Assembly (NCBI GenBank): GCA_001464765.1 | Contig: LNDV01000035.1 | Span: forward strand, 1-64,000 | Length of the DNA: 64,000 bases | Direction: 5' to 3' | Origin: Betaproteobacteria bacterium Ga0077526 | GTDB lineage: Bacteria; Pseudomonadota; Gammaproteobacteria; Burkholderiales; Ga0077523 | In this document: in pieces, positions 41,556-49,123 of the stretch | Numbering within the stretch: the stretch's first letter is position 1 | How the letters are laid out: the number at the start of each line of letters is the position of its first letter | Program-made: the position numbers and the translations under genes | Notes under the pieces: model-generated | Seen by the model: the letters and a program-made list of their open reading frames with translations, nothing else | Told to the model about the DNA's origin: nothing | Databases searched by the model: none

Positions 41556-41652
41556 GGCGATCTCCTGTGTCTTGGGACAGGAGCATCATGGGACGGTCGG
41601 CGCCGGCGCGATTGATCCCGGTCAATTGCCGCCGGGACGGGGGCCTTTCCGT

Positions 41653-41831
41653 GTACCCCGTACGGGCGGCGAATGCCACGACTCCGGGATCACCGACCCT
41701 GGAGTCGGCCTTCCGGTCTCGTCCAGGCTACGGCCGTCTTGCGTACCCCGGACGGGCGGAGAATTCCGCGACTCCGGGAACACGGACCATCTCGCGTAGC
41801 CCGGACGAGCGGCGAATGCCGCGACTCCGGG
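41653..41831. repeat. Degenerate modules of the GTAGCCCGGA repeat family
   Basis: Related half-modules occur at 41653 (GTACCCCGTACGGGCGG), 41696-41730 (GGAGTCGG...GTCCAGGCTAC), 41743 (GTACCCCGGACGGGCGG) and 41796-41831 (GTAGCCCGGACGAGCGG...CTCCGGG). This locus lies between two genes in the same orientation, the only such case in the window. The copies are more diverged than those in the arrays. Confidence 0.8.
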
Positions 41832-41841
41832 AACACCGCCA

Positions 41842-42270
41842 TCAACTCATGATGTAGTGCTCAAGCTGCTCGATGATGAACTTCTGCTCGGCGATCATTT
41901 CCTTCACGACATCACCGATGGAAATGACGCCGACCACCTTGTTGTCCTCGAGGACGGGCAGGTGCCGGACCCGCTTGTCGGTCATGAGCGCCATGCACTC
42001 ATCGATGGTGTTGCTGGGGCGGATACAGACGACCTTGTCGGTCATGATGTCGCGCACGGTGGTGTCCCGGGAGGTCTTGCCGAGGAGCACCACCTTTCGA
42101 GCGTAGTCGCGCTCCGAGAGGATCCCGATGAGCGTCCCGCGCTCCAGGACGAGCACGGCCCCCACCTGCCGTTCTGCCATGAGCGTAAGGGCGTCGTACA
42201 CGCTGGAGTCCGGCTGAACGGTCGCCAGCGCAGACGGCTTGGACTCGAGAACATTCGCAACGGTCTTCAT
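41842..42270 (-). CDS. CBS-domain pair protein
   Basis: The 142-residue protein consists of two CBS motifs: VYDALTLMAERQVGAVLVL...GILSERDYARKV (about 25-58) and MTDKVVCIRPSNTIDECMA...HLPVLEDNKVVGVISIGDV (about 75-120). CBS pairs bind adenine nucleotides and regulate partner proteins. Here the protein stands alone, so its partner is unknown. I take the ATG at 42270, which follows GGGGGTGGAG; the longer frame to 42417 is an unsupported extension. Confidence 0.88.
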   Translation of the reverse strand: MKTVANVLESKPSALATVQPDSSVYDALTLMAERQVGAVLVLERGTLIGILSERDYARKVVLLGKTSRDTTVRDIMTDKVVCIRPSNTIDECMALMTDKRVRHLPVLEDNKVVGVISIGDVVKEMIAEQKFIIEQLEHYIMS

Positions 42271-42416
42271 CTCCACCCCCTGTTCCGTGAGAAGGGAACG
42301 CGCGGAGCCCTCGGCATGCCGGGCCGCGCGACACGGCAGGCACCCTGTCCGGCCGATCGGACAGGCGCCCTCGGCGTCTACGTCCGGGGAGTGTAGGCCA
42401 ATTGTCCGGGCGCACA

Positions 42417-42450
42417 AACGAAAAAGGCCGCCCCGAAAACGGGACGGCCT
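42417..42450 (-). terminator. Intrinsic terminator of the PEP-CTERM gene
   Basis: On the reverse strand AGGCCGTCCCG pairs with CGGGGCGGCCT (one wobble) around TTTT and is followed by TTTTTCG. It lies 20 bases after the stop of the PEP-CTERM gene at 42470. Confidence 0.85.
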
Positions 42451-42469
42451 CGTGCGGCGGTGCGGAAAA

Positions 42470-43183
42470 TCAGGTGCGCCGGCGGCGGGCGACGAACCCG
42501 ATCAGGCCGAGACCCAGCCCCATGAGCGCGTAGGTCTCCGGCTCGGGGACGGCCATGGCGTGGATGGACTCCTCGAAGGCTTCCTCACCCAGGCCGCGGT
42601 TGAAAACCACCCAGAACGGATCCGAAGAGGTATAGGAAGGCGAAGTGAGCTGCATGGCGATGCGATACGCGCCGACGGCCGGTTGTGCGCCCAGGGGAGC
42701 CGTCTGGAGCGTGAACGTCACGTGCTGGTGGATCGACCCGGTGGGACCGCCATCGGCGATAAACCCGGTGAAACCGCTAGTGGCGGACGTGCCGGTACCG
42801 GAGTAGGTCACGACTTCGTCGAGGCTGTCCCGCACGGCCAGGACTGCTGCCCCCGGTGCACCCCAGGCGGCGCCATCCCAGAAGGACAGCGCGCCAATCG
42901 GCGCGAACGACAGCGCGTCCGTCGCCTGGAAGGTACCCGCGTCCGAGTCGAACCCAGGATCGGTGGTGCGCCAGCGCGGCCCTGAAAGCAGCGTGTCAAG
43001 GCTGCCTTCGAAAATGCCGTACCCGGTACCGTACTCGGACTCGTGTCCACCGACGGCCATGATCTTGCCGCCGACGATCGAAAGCTCGATATCACCGTCG
43101 TGCAGATGTTCCTGCGCCGAAACCGAACCGGCGGCAAGAACCAGGGCAGCGACGCCCAGGGCGTTCCACAAATACTTGGTCAT
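42470..43183 (-). CDS. PEP-CTERM protein divergent from a ZnuD-like receptor
   Basis: The 237-residue exported protein has a signal peptide (LGVAALVLAAGSVSAQ), a mature N-terminus EHLHDGDIELSI rich in His/Asp/Glu, and a PEP-CTERM tail (VPEPETYALMGLGLGLIG then ARRRRT). The N-terminal pattern and the divergent TonB receptor remind me of the Zur-controlled (all3515-like) PEP-CTERM proteins that may help collect zinc at the surface, but I cannot confirm the family. An intrinsic terminator follows. The shared 259-base upstream region holds a repeated operator candidate. Confidence 0.82.
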   Translation of the reverse strand: MTKYLWNALGVAALVLAAGSVSAQEHLHDGDIELSIVGGKIMAVGGHESEYGTGYGIFEGSLDTLLSGPRWRTTDPGFDSDAGTFQATDALSFAPIGALSFWDGAAWGAPGAAVLAVRDSLDEVVTYSGTGTSATSGFTGFIADGGPTGSIHQHVTFTLQTAPLGAQPAVGAYRIAMQLTSPSYTSSDPFWVVFNRGLGEEAFEESIHAMAVPEPETYALMGLGLGLIGFVARRRRT

Positions 43184-43306
43184 GTATCTTGTCTCCTGAA
43201 CTAGATCAATGCGTTGTCAGGCTCTCTCCCGACACCCCTGCACCGCTCTCGCCGTGCCGTTGCGTCGTGCCTGCCATCGTTCTGTTGTTGTTACTTGGTT
43301 GCATCG

Positions 43307-43322
43307 TAATTTGATACACCCG
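43307..43322. promoter_or_regulatory. Candidate operator 1 between PEP-CTERM and TonB receptor genes
   Basis: GTAATTTGATACACCC shares 13 of 16 positions with the element at 43362-43377. The core GTAA-TTTG-ATAC is an imperfect inverted repeat. It lies in the divergent intergenic region. Confidence 0.45.
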
Positions 43323-43361
43323 CCTCGTCAATGATCCGCCCCGCGTCTCTGCCCGCTCCGG

Positions 43362-43377
43362 TATGTTGATACACTCC
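43362..43377. promoter_or_regulatory. Candidate operator 2 upstream of the TonB receptor gene
   Basis: GTATGTTGATACACTC is the second copy; its core GTAT-GTTG-ATAC is a perfect 4-bp inverted repeat. It is 55 bp from copy 1, about five helical turns, and 65 bp before the receptor start codon. Confidence 0.5.
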
Positions 43378-43442
43378 GACATTGTCGATGCGCGCCACGC
43401 AGTTGCGCGTGTCTCCCAGAGGCACCGAACCGCCCCCGTCCC

Positions 43443-45566
43443 ATGTTCCGCGTTTTCCGCCCCATCCAGTGCCTCGCCCTGGTCGCCATGGCTTTGCCCG
43501 CCGCCGCCCAGACGCCCGAACGCGTCACGGCGCCGGAGGTGGTGATCCGCGGCGCCGCCCCGCCCGCGCCGGTCCGCGAGGCGAAGCCCGTCGACACCCT
43601 GGGCGAGGAGGAGTTGCGGCGCAGCATGGCGACCACCCTGGGAGAGACCGTCTCCCAGATGCCCGGGACGCACAACGCGTCGTTCGGGCCCGCCGTGGGA
43701 CTACCGGTGATCCGCGGCATGACCGGCTCGCGCGTCCGGATCGCCATCGACGGCATCGGCACGCACGACGCGTCCAGCCTGAGCCCCGACCACGCCGTCA
43801 CGGTGGAGCCCATGCTCGCCGAGGAAGTCCGCGTCATGCGCGGGCCGGAGACCGTGCGCTACGGCAGCGGTGCCATCGGCGGGGCGGTCGAGATCAGCGA
43901 CGGCCGCATCCAGACCCGCCGCCTGAAAAAGCCGGTGGAAGCCCAGGTGCAGACCCGCTACGGCACCAACGGCCACGAGCGGGCCTCGGCCGCCAAGATC
44001 CGCGGCGGCGCCGGCCCCCTGATCCTCCATGTGGATGCCTTCCATCGGGAGCGCGGCAACCTCGGCATTCCCGGCCTTGCGATCGACGAAGCCGCCGTCC
44101 TGAAGCAGTTCGGCACCGCAACGCGCCGCAATACCAACGAGTCCGTGGCGAACACCGACATGCGCACCCACGGCGCCGGCGTCGGTCTCAGCTACGTCGG
44201 GGACCGGCTGAACCTCGGCGTCTCCCTCGGCAGCATGGAGAACAACTACGGCGTGCCGCCGGGCGCCCACTCCAACGACACCGTAGTGCTCCTGGACCCG
44301 ACCCTCATCGAAGGTCAGAACGTCCGCATCGACATGCAGCAGACCCGCGCCGACCTGAAGGGCGAACTGAAGGTCGGCCTTCCCTTGCTGAAGTCCCTTC
44401 GCGTGCGGGCGGGCGACGTCAACTACCGCCACGACGAGGTCGACAACAGCCGGCCGGTCACCGTGTTCCGGACCCAGGCCCGCGAGTACCGTCTGGAAGG
44501 CGACCACAGCTTCAGGGCCGAGCACCAGGGGACACTAGGCCTGCACTACATCAATCGGGACATCTCGGCGCTCGGGCAGGAGGCCTTCCTGCCGAGAGCC
44601 GTGGCAACGACCCAGGCGGCGTTCCTCAGCGAGAAGTTCGAAGCCAGGCACTGGGCGCTGGAAGGCGCCGTGCGCGCCGAGAACCAGGAGATCCTGCCCG
44701 ACCCCATCGTTCGCGGCCTCAACACCTTCGTCTTTCCGCGCACCCAGTACCGGCCCACGACCTGGTCCATTGCGGCTTCCGCGAAGTTCGGCCCGAGAAG
44801 CCGCCTCACGGCCACGCTGTCGCAGCCGGAAAGGGCACCGGACGTGCAGGAGCTCTATTCCCTGGGACCGCACCTCGCCACCCGCACCTACAACATCGGC
44901 AACCGCAACCTGGGCGTCGAGTCCATGCAGCGCATGGACCTGGGCTTCACCCACGAGTGGCAGGGTGGCGTTCTTCGGCTCAACGCCTTCCGCTACGAAG
45001 CCGACGATTTCATCTATCTTCGCAACCGCGGTACCTTCTACGACCTCGACCGGCGCCGCATCATTGCCGCCTGCGTGCGCCCGGAGCGATGCCTGCCCGT
45101 GCTCCAGTACGCCCAGCAGGACGCCGTGTTCAACGGCTACGAGGCCGAATGGCTCATGCGCTTCGGCGACTCCCCGCTCGGCGCGATGGAGGTCACCCTC
45201 TTCACCGATGCCGTGCGGGGACGATTCAAGGACGTCGGCGCGGGCGATGTTCCGCGCCTGCCGCCGCGCCGAACCGGTTTCGAGCTGGCGCACTTTGCCG
45301 AGGCCGGGTGGATCACCCGACTGCGCTGGACATACGCATCGGCCCAGAAGAATCCCGGCGTGAACGAGACGGGCACGGCGGGCTACCACCTCGTCAACCT
45401 CTCGATCGACCGCACCCTCGAACCGATGGGCGGCGTCGAGTGGACCGTGTTCCTGAACGCACGCAATCTGCTGAACGAAGAGATCCGCAATTCCGTCTCG
45501 TTCCTCCGCAACTTCGCCCCGGAAGCGGGACGGCGGATCGAGGTGGGGTTGAAGGCGACGTTCTGA
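43443..45566 (+). CDS. TonB-dependent outer membrane receptor (ZnuD-like)
   Basis: The 707-residue receptor has a signal peptide (LALVAMALPAAAQ) and a plug domain with ETVSQMPGTHNASFGPAVGLPVIRG-like sequence over residues 67-92, VRVMRGPETVRYGSGAIGGAV. A 22-strand barrel follows, ending in a C-terminal Phe (VGLKATF). The plug sequence is close to the ZnuD branch, which takes up zinc or haem. The 43.2-43.4 kb gap carries a repeated operator and a PEP-CTERM gene in the other direction. Zinc as substrate is an inference; another metal complex is possible. Confidence 0.88.
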   Translation: MFRVFRPIQCLALVAMALPAAAQTPERVTAPEVVIRGAAPPAPVREAKPVDTLGEEELRRSMATTLGETVSQMPGTHNASFGPAVGLPVIRGMTGSRVRIAIDGIGTHDASSLSPDHAVTVEPMLAEEVRVMRGPETVRYGSGAIGGAVEISDGRIQTRRLKKPVEAQVQTRYGTNGHERASAAKIRGGAGPLILHVDAFHRERGNLGIPGLAIDEAAVLKQFGTATRRNTNESVANTDMRTHGAGVGLSYVGDRLNLGVSLGSMENNYGVPPGAHSNDTVVLLDPTLIEGQNVRIDMQQTRADLKGELKVGLPLLKSLRVRAGDVNYRHDEVDNSRPVTVFRTQAREYRLEGDHSFRAEHQGTLGLHYINRDISALGQEAFLPRAVATTQAAFLSEKFEARHWALEGAVRAENQEILPDPIVRGLNTFVFPRTQYRPTTWSIAASAKFGPRSRLTATLSQPERAPDVQELYSLGPHLATRTYNIGNRNLGVESMQRMDLGFTHEWQGGVLRLNAFRYEADDFIYLRNRGTFYDLDRRRIIAACVRPERCLPVLQYAQQDAVFNGYEAEWLMRFGDSPLGAMEVTLFTDAVRGRFKDVGAGDVPRLPPRRTGFELAHFAEAGWITRLRWTYASAQKNPGVNETGTAGYHLVNLSIDRTLEPMGGVEWTVFLNARNLLNEEIRNSVSFLRNFAPEAGRRIEVGLKATF

Positions 45567-45691
45567 ACTCAGCGCGGAACGAGCATATGGTTATGAGCAA
45601 TCGTTCGTTCCATGGCGGGCGATGAACCGCTAACCTTCGCCGCTCGTCGCAACCCGCGTTGTCCGACTCACTCTCCCGAGAGACCTCTTCG

Positions 45692-46120
45692 ATGGAAGGA
45701 TTCACTCCCGCCTCCGCTCTGGCCGGTGGCCTGCTGATCGGCAGCGCCGCCGTCCTGCTGCTCTGGCTGACCGGCCGGATCGCCGGCATCAGTTCGATCG
45801 TCGGAGGGCTCGTGGGCCCGTCCCGCCGAGACGGCCCGTGGCGACTTGCCTTTCTGATCGGGCTCGTGGCCGGCGTCGCGGCCTGGCAAGCCTGGACCCA
45901 GCAGATCCCGGCAGCCCGGCCCGCCTTCCCCGCGTGGCTGCTGATCGTCGCGGGACTGCTCGTGGGCTTCGGCACGTCACTCGGCAGCGGCTGCACCAGC
46001 GGCCACGGCGTCTGCGGCCTCGGGCGGTTCTCCGTCCGATCGCTCGCGGCGACGGCGACGTTTCTGGTCGTCGGCATCGCGACGACCTTCGTCGTGCGCC
46101 ACGTGTTCGGAGTGTTCTGA
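45692..46120 (+). CDS. YeeE/YedE (PmpA-like) sulfur-compound transport protein
   Basis: The 142-residue membrane protein is a half-length YeeE/YedE member with four helices and the motif GFGTSLGSGCTSGHGVCGLGR, in which the Cys residues are conserved for thiosulfate or sulfide passage as in TsuA. It overlaps the next gene (TGATG), which encodes the second half. The ATG at 45692 is preferred over a TTG 33 bases upstream. Together the two form a PmpA/PmpB-type pair. No sulfur-oxidation genes are adjacent. Confidence 0.85.
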   Translation: MEGFTPASALAGGLLIGSAAVLLLWLTGRIAGISSIVGGLVGPSRRDGPWRLAFLIGLVAGVAAWQAWTQQIPAARPAFPAWLLIVAGLLVGFGTSLGSGCTSGHGVCGLGRFSVRSLAATATFLVVGIATTFVVRHVFGVF

Positions 46121-46584
46121 TGAAGCGCCTCCTGCTCGCCACCGGCTTTTCCGGCGCGCTCTTCGGCCTCGGGCTCGCCGTGTCCGGCATGACGGACGCT
46201 TCGAAGGTTCTGGCTTTTCTGGACATCTCCGGCCACTGGGATCCGAGCCTGCTGTTCGTTCTGGGCGGCGCGGTTGCCGTCACGGCCGGCGCCACGCGTC
46301 TGGTTTTGCGACGCCCCGCGCCGCTCCTCGACGAGGCTTTCCACATTTCGTCCCTACGCACCATCGACCCGCCGCTAATCTTCGGCGCTGCGATCTTCGG
46401 CATCGGCTGGGGCATCAGCGGCTATTGCCCGGGGCCGGGCGTTGCACTGCTCGCCTCGCCCTCCTGGGAGACCTGGGCCTTCCTGCCCGCCATGCTCGTC
46501 GGCATGGCCGCACATCGCGTCGGACGCACGCTGCTTTCCCGGGAGCGTGACAACAGCGGCGGAGCTCAGCGCTCTCCCGCGTAA
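46120..46584 (+). CDS. YeeE/YedE partner protein (DUF6691, PmpB-like)
   Basis: The 154-residue protein has four membrane helices and the second YeeE motif GWGISGYCPGPGVALLAS with a conserved Cys. Its ATG shares one base with the stop of the partner gene. With the upstream protein it would form the two-part pseudosymmetric channel that corresponds to full-length TsuA/YeeE, for uptake of thiosulfate-like ions. The C-terminus is an Arg/Ser-rich tail. Confidence 0.85.
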   Translation: MKRLLLATGFSGALFGLGLAVSGMTDASKVLAFLDISGHWDPSLLFVLGGAVAVTAGATRLVLRRPAPLLDEAFHISSLRTIDPPLIFGAAIFGIGWGISGYCPGPGVALLASPSWETWAFLPAMLVGMAAHRVGRTLLSRERDNSGGAQRSPA

Positions 46585-46629
46585 GGAAGTCTCCGCGCCG
46601 CCTGCGACGGGCGCCGATAGTTCCGCCCC

Positions 46630-46654
46630 CGAGCCCGACGTATGATCGGGCTCG
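46630..46654 (+). other. Hairpin between the YeeE pair and the amidase gene
   Basis: CGAGCCCGA pairs with TCGGGCTCG around a seven-base loop. There is no T run. It may end the YeeE transcript or sit in the leader of the amidase gene. Confidence 0.4.
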
Positions 46655-46705
46655 CCAAGGGTCCCGGGCGCCCTGCCCGGCAAGCCGGCTATCGGAGAAC
46701 ACACC

Positions 46706-48136
46706 ATGCCCTCGCAGAACGTCCCGCTCTGGCAGTGGAGCGCCATCGATCTCGCCGCCGCCATCCGCCGCGGAACCGTATCGGCAACGGAGGCGATGAC
46801 CGCCATCCTCGACCGCGTGGCCGAACGCAACCCCGACTTGAACGCCATCGTCTATCCCTGCTTCGACGAAGCGCGCGCACTCGCCCGCGCAGCAGATGAG
46901 GCTGTGCGTCGCGGAGACGCACTGGGCCCGCTGCACGGCGTGCCGGTGACCATCAAGGAGAACGTCGACGTGAAAGGCCTGCCCACGCCCAACGGCGTGA
47001 AGGCCTTCGAGTCCGTGATCGCACCGGACGATGCGCCTGTCACGCGCAATCTGCGGGCGGCGGGCGCGATCGTGATCGGCCACACCACGACACCGGAATT
47101 CTCGATGCGGGCCACGACGGACAGTCCGCTTCACGGGCGCACGAAGAACCCGTGGCATCCGGACGCTTCGGCAGGCGGGTCGTCCGGCGGCGCGGGGTCC
47201 GCCACGGCCGCGGGCATGGGACCGATCCATCACGGCAACGACATCGGCGGGTCGCTCCGGTTTCCCGCGAACGCGTGCGGCGTATGCACGGTGAAGCCGA
47301 CACTGGGGCGCATCCCGGCGTTCAATCCGTCCGCAGCCGCAGAGCGCGGCGCGCTCGCGCAGATGATCTCGAACCAGGGGGCGATCTGCCGCAACGTGCG
47401 TGACCTTCGCCTCGCGACGCGCGTGCTCTCACGCGGGGATGCGCGGGATCCGTGGTGGGTGCCGGCGCCGTTCGACGGCGAACCCGTAGAACTCCCGATC
47501 CGCGTGGCATTCACGCGCAATGCGCACGGCTACCCGATCCACCCCGGCATCGTGGAACTGCTGGACCGCACGGCATCGTGGTTGTCCGCGGCCGGCTATG
47601 CGGTCGAGGAAGTGGAACCGCCCCCTATCACCGAACCCGCGGGCGGATGGATGTCCGTGGAACTCGCTGAACTGAAGGCAACACTCGATCCGCTCGCCCG
47701 CCAGCATGGCAGCACCACGATCCAGCAGATCTTCGACTGGTACTACGCCATGGGCAAGGTCGCCGAAGGCAACGACTACCTGCTGGGCTTCGCCGCACGA
47801 TCCCGCATGACCCGCGCGTGGAACGTCTTCCTCCACCGGTATCCGTTGGTGCTGAGTCCCTTCCTCATGCGGCCCATCTACCCGTGGAACTACGACGCGC
47901 AAGGCGCCGCACAGGCGAAGGATCTGTTCGATGCAGCGATCTACAGCTATGGCGTCAACTATCTCAGCCTTCCCGCGGGCGTCCTGCCGGTCGGCTATGT
48001 GGAAGGCATGCCCACCGGGGTGCAGATCATCGGACGGCGATTCCGCGAGGACCTCATTCTCGATGCGATGGAGGCCGTCGAGCGGGAGGCGGGGGTGTTG
48101 GTGGAGGCTTTGTGGGGAAGAGAGTCGAAGACGTGA
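46706..48136 (+). CDS. Amidase signature family hydrolase
   Basis: The 476-residue protein is an amidase-signature enzyme with the Ser-cisSer-Lys triad visible: Lys84 in VPVTIKENVDVKG, Ser159/160 in AGGSSGGAGSA and the nucleophile Ser183 in NDIGGSLRFPAN. The substrate is probably a small aliphatic or aryl amide. There is no GatB or GatC nearby, and the sequence reads like a stand-alone amidase rather than GatA. It converges with a PEP-CTERM gene across a strong hairpin. Confidence 0.88.
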   Translation: MPSQNVPLWQWSAIDLAAAIRRGTVSATEAMTAILDRVAERNPDLNAIVYPCFDEARALARAADEAVRRGDALGPLHGVPVTIKENVDVKGLPTPNGVKAFESVIAPDDAPVTRNLRAAGAIVIGHTTTPEFSMRATTDSPLHGRTKNPWHPDASAGGSSGGAGSATAAGMGPIHHGNDIGGSLRFPANACGVCTVKPTLGRIPAFNPSAAAERGALAQMISNQGAICRNVRDLRLATRVLSRGDARDPWWVPAPFDGEPVELPIRVAFTRNAHGYPIHPGIVELLDRTASWLSAAGYAVEEVEPPPITEPAGGWMSVELAELKATLDPLARQHGSTTIQQIFDWYYAMGKVAEGNDYLLGFAARSRMTRAWNVFLHRYPLVLSPFLMRPIYPWNYDAQGAAQAKDLFDAAIYSYGVNYLSLPAGVLPVGYVEGMPTGVQIIGRRFREDLILDAMEAVEREAGVLVEALWGRESKT

Positions 48137-48194
48137 AGACGTTTCCCGACTGTCTCACTGCCCGTAAGAGCGGGCTTCCGAGTCCTGATCAAAC

Positions 48195-48223
48195 GCGATG
48201 GCCCGCATTCAGCGGGCCATCGC
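48195..48223. terminator. Bidirectional 12-bp hairpin between convergent genes
   Basis: GCGATGGCCCGC pairs perfectly with GCGGGCCATCGC around ATTCA. It lies between the amidase stop and the stop of the convergent PEP-CTERM gene, and is likely to end both transcripts although no long T run is present. Confidence 0.65.
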
Positions 48224-48232
48224 ACATTCGAA

Positions 48233-48862
48233 TCAGGGGGTGACGATCCGGCGTCGCCGTGCGCCCGCCGCGAGGGCCAGCGCAAGCACGCCAAGCGCGA
48301 TTCCCGCGGGTTCCGGCACGGGGTTGCCCGTGGTCCGGATGGTCACGGTGACCCGTGCATCGGACACATCGGGGACCGCCGAACTGTTGGGGTCGGCGAG
48401 ATTGAAACCGAGGAGCGAATCGCCGACGATGAAGTCGGCAGTGTCGGGGGCGGTGGCCGTGGAGGGTACGTCGAACAGCAGATACAGGAGCACGCCGGAG
48501 CCCGTGGAGGACTTCAGGCCCTCGAGCGATTCCGCGAACACGTCGATCAGACCGATGGACGGCGTCAGATCCACCGTGAACGGAAACGAGGCATCGGCGA
48601 GATTGCTGCCCGCCGGATCGATGAGGGTGCCCGTGGTGCTGAATGTCGGCGCGCCCGGCTGGACCACCGTGGCGTCGAACTGCAGCGAAAACTGGAAGGA
48701 GGAAAGCGAGGCGGCGTCGTCGATGCCAACCCCGATGCGGATCTGGCCGCCAGGGGCAACAGCCGCCGGATCGGCGGTGAGGAACAGGGAATACGCACTC
48801 GCCATCGGGGCCCAGGCCACGGATGCGAGCGCTACCAGCCAGCCAAGCAGGCGCGTTTTCAT
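48233..48862 (-). CDS. PEP-CTERM protein with cohesin-like domain
   Basis: The 209-residue exported protein has a signal peptide (LLGWLVALASVAWAPMASA) and a cohesin-like beta domain (PGGQIRIGVGIDDAASLSSF, LQFDATVVQPG). A Thr-rich linker leads to a PEP-CTERM tail (VPEPAGIALGVLALALAAG, ARRRR). Cohesin-like folds mediate protein-protein contacts on the surface. The ATG at 48862 follows GGAGACC. It has its own reverse transcription unit and converges with the amidase gene. Confidence 0.85.
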   Translation of the reverse strand: MKTRLLGWLVALASVAWAPMASAYSLFLTADPAAVAPGGQIRIGVGIDDAASLSSFQFSLQFDATVVQPGAPTFSTTGTLIDPAGSNLADASFPFTVDLTPSIGLIDVFAESLEGLKSSTGSGVLLYLLFDVPSTATAPDTADFIVGDSLLGFNLADPNSSAVPDVSDARVTVTIRTTGNPVPEPAGIALGVLALALAAGARRRRIVTP

Positions 48863-49123
48863 TTTTTCAGGTCTCCAGATTACTGCCGCTACCACTACCC
48901 AGGGTCAGGGCACGCGGTGAGGGTTTTTTGGGCCCGCGAAACCTGACTGACTGGCAGTTTCCGCACTTTCTCGCCGGTTGGCAAGGACCGCGGCAACATC
49001 TTTTTCGGGATGCCGCGCACCGCCAACAAAGGGCCCCGGAAAGGGTCGGGAGTCCTTACACTCCGACCCGCGGGAGATACCCTCCGGGACCACAAGCAGA
49101 CGACACAAGCGGGCGACGTATTC

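Noticed and set aside
43382..45625. A 747-residue forward open frame overlapping the TonB receptor gene
   Set aside because: Arg/Pro-rich nonsense sequence in another frame of a well-supported receptor.
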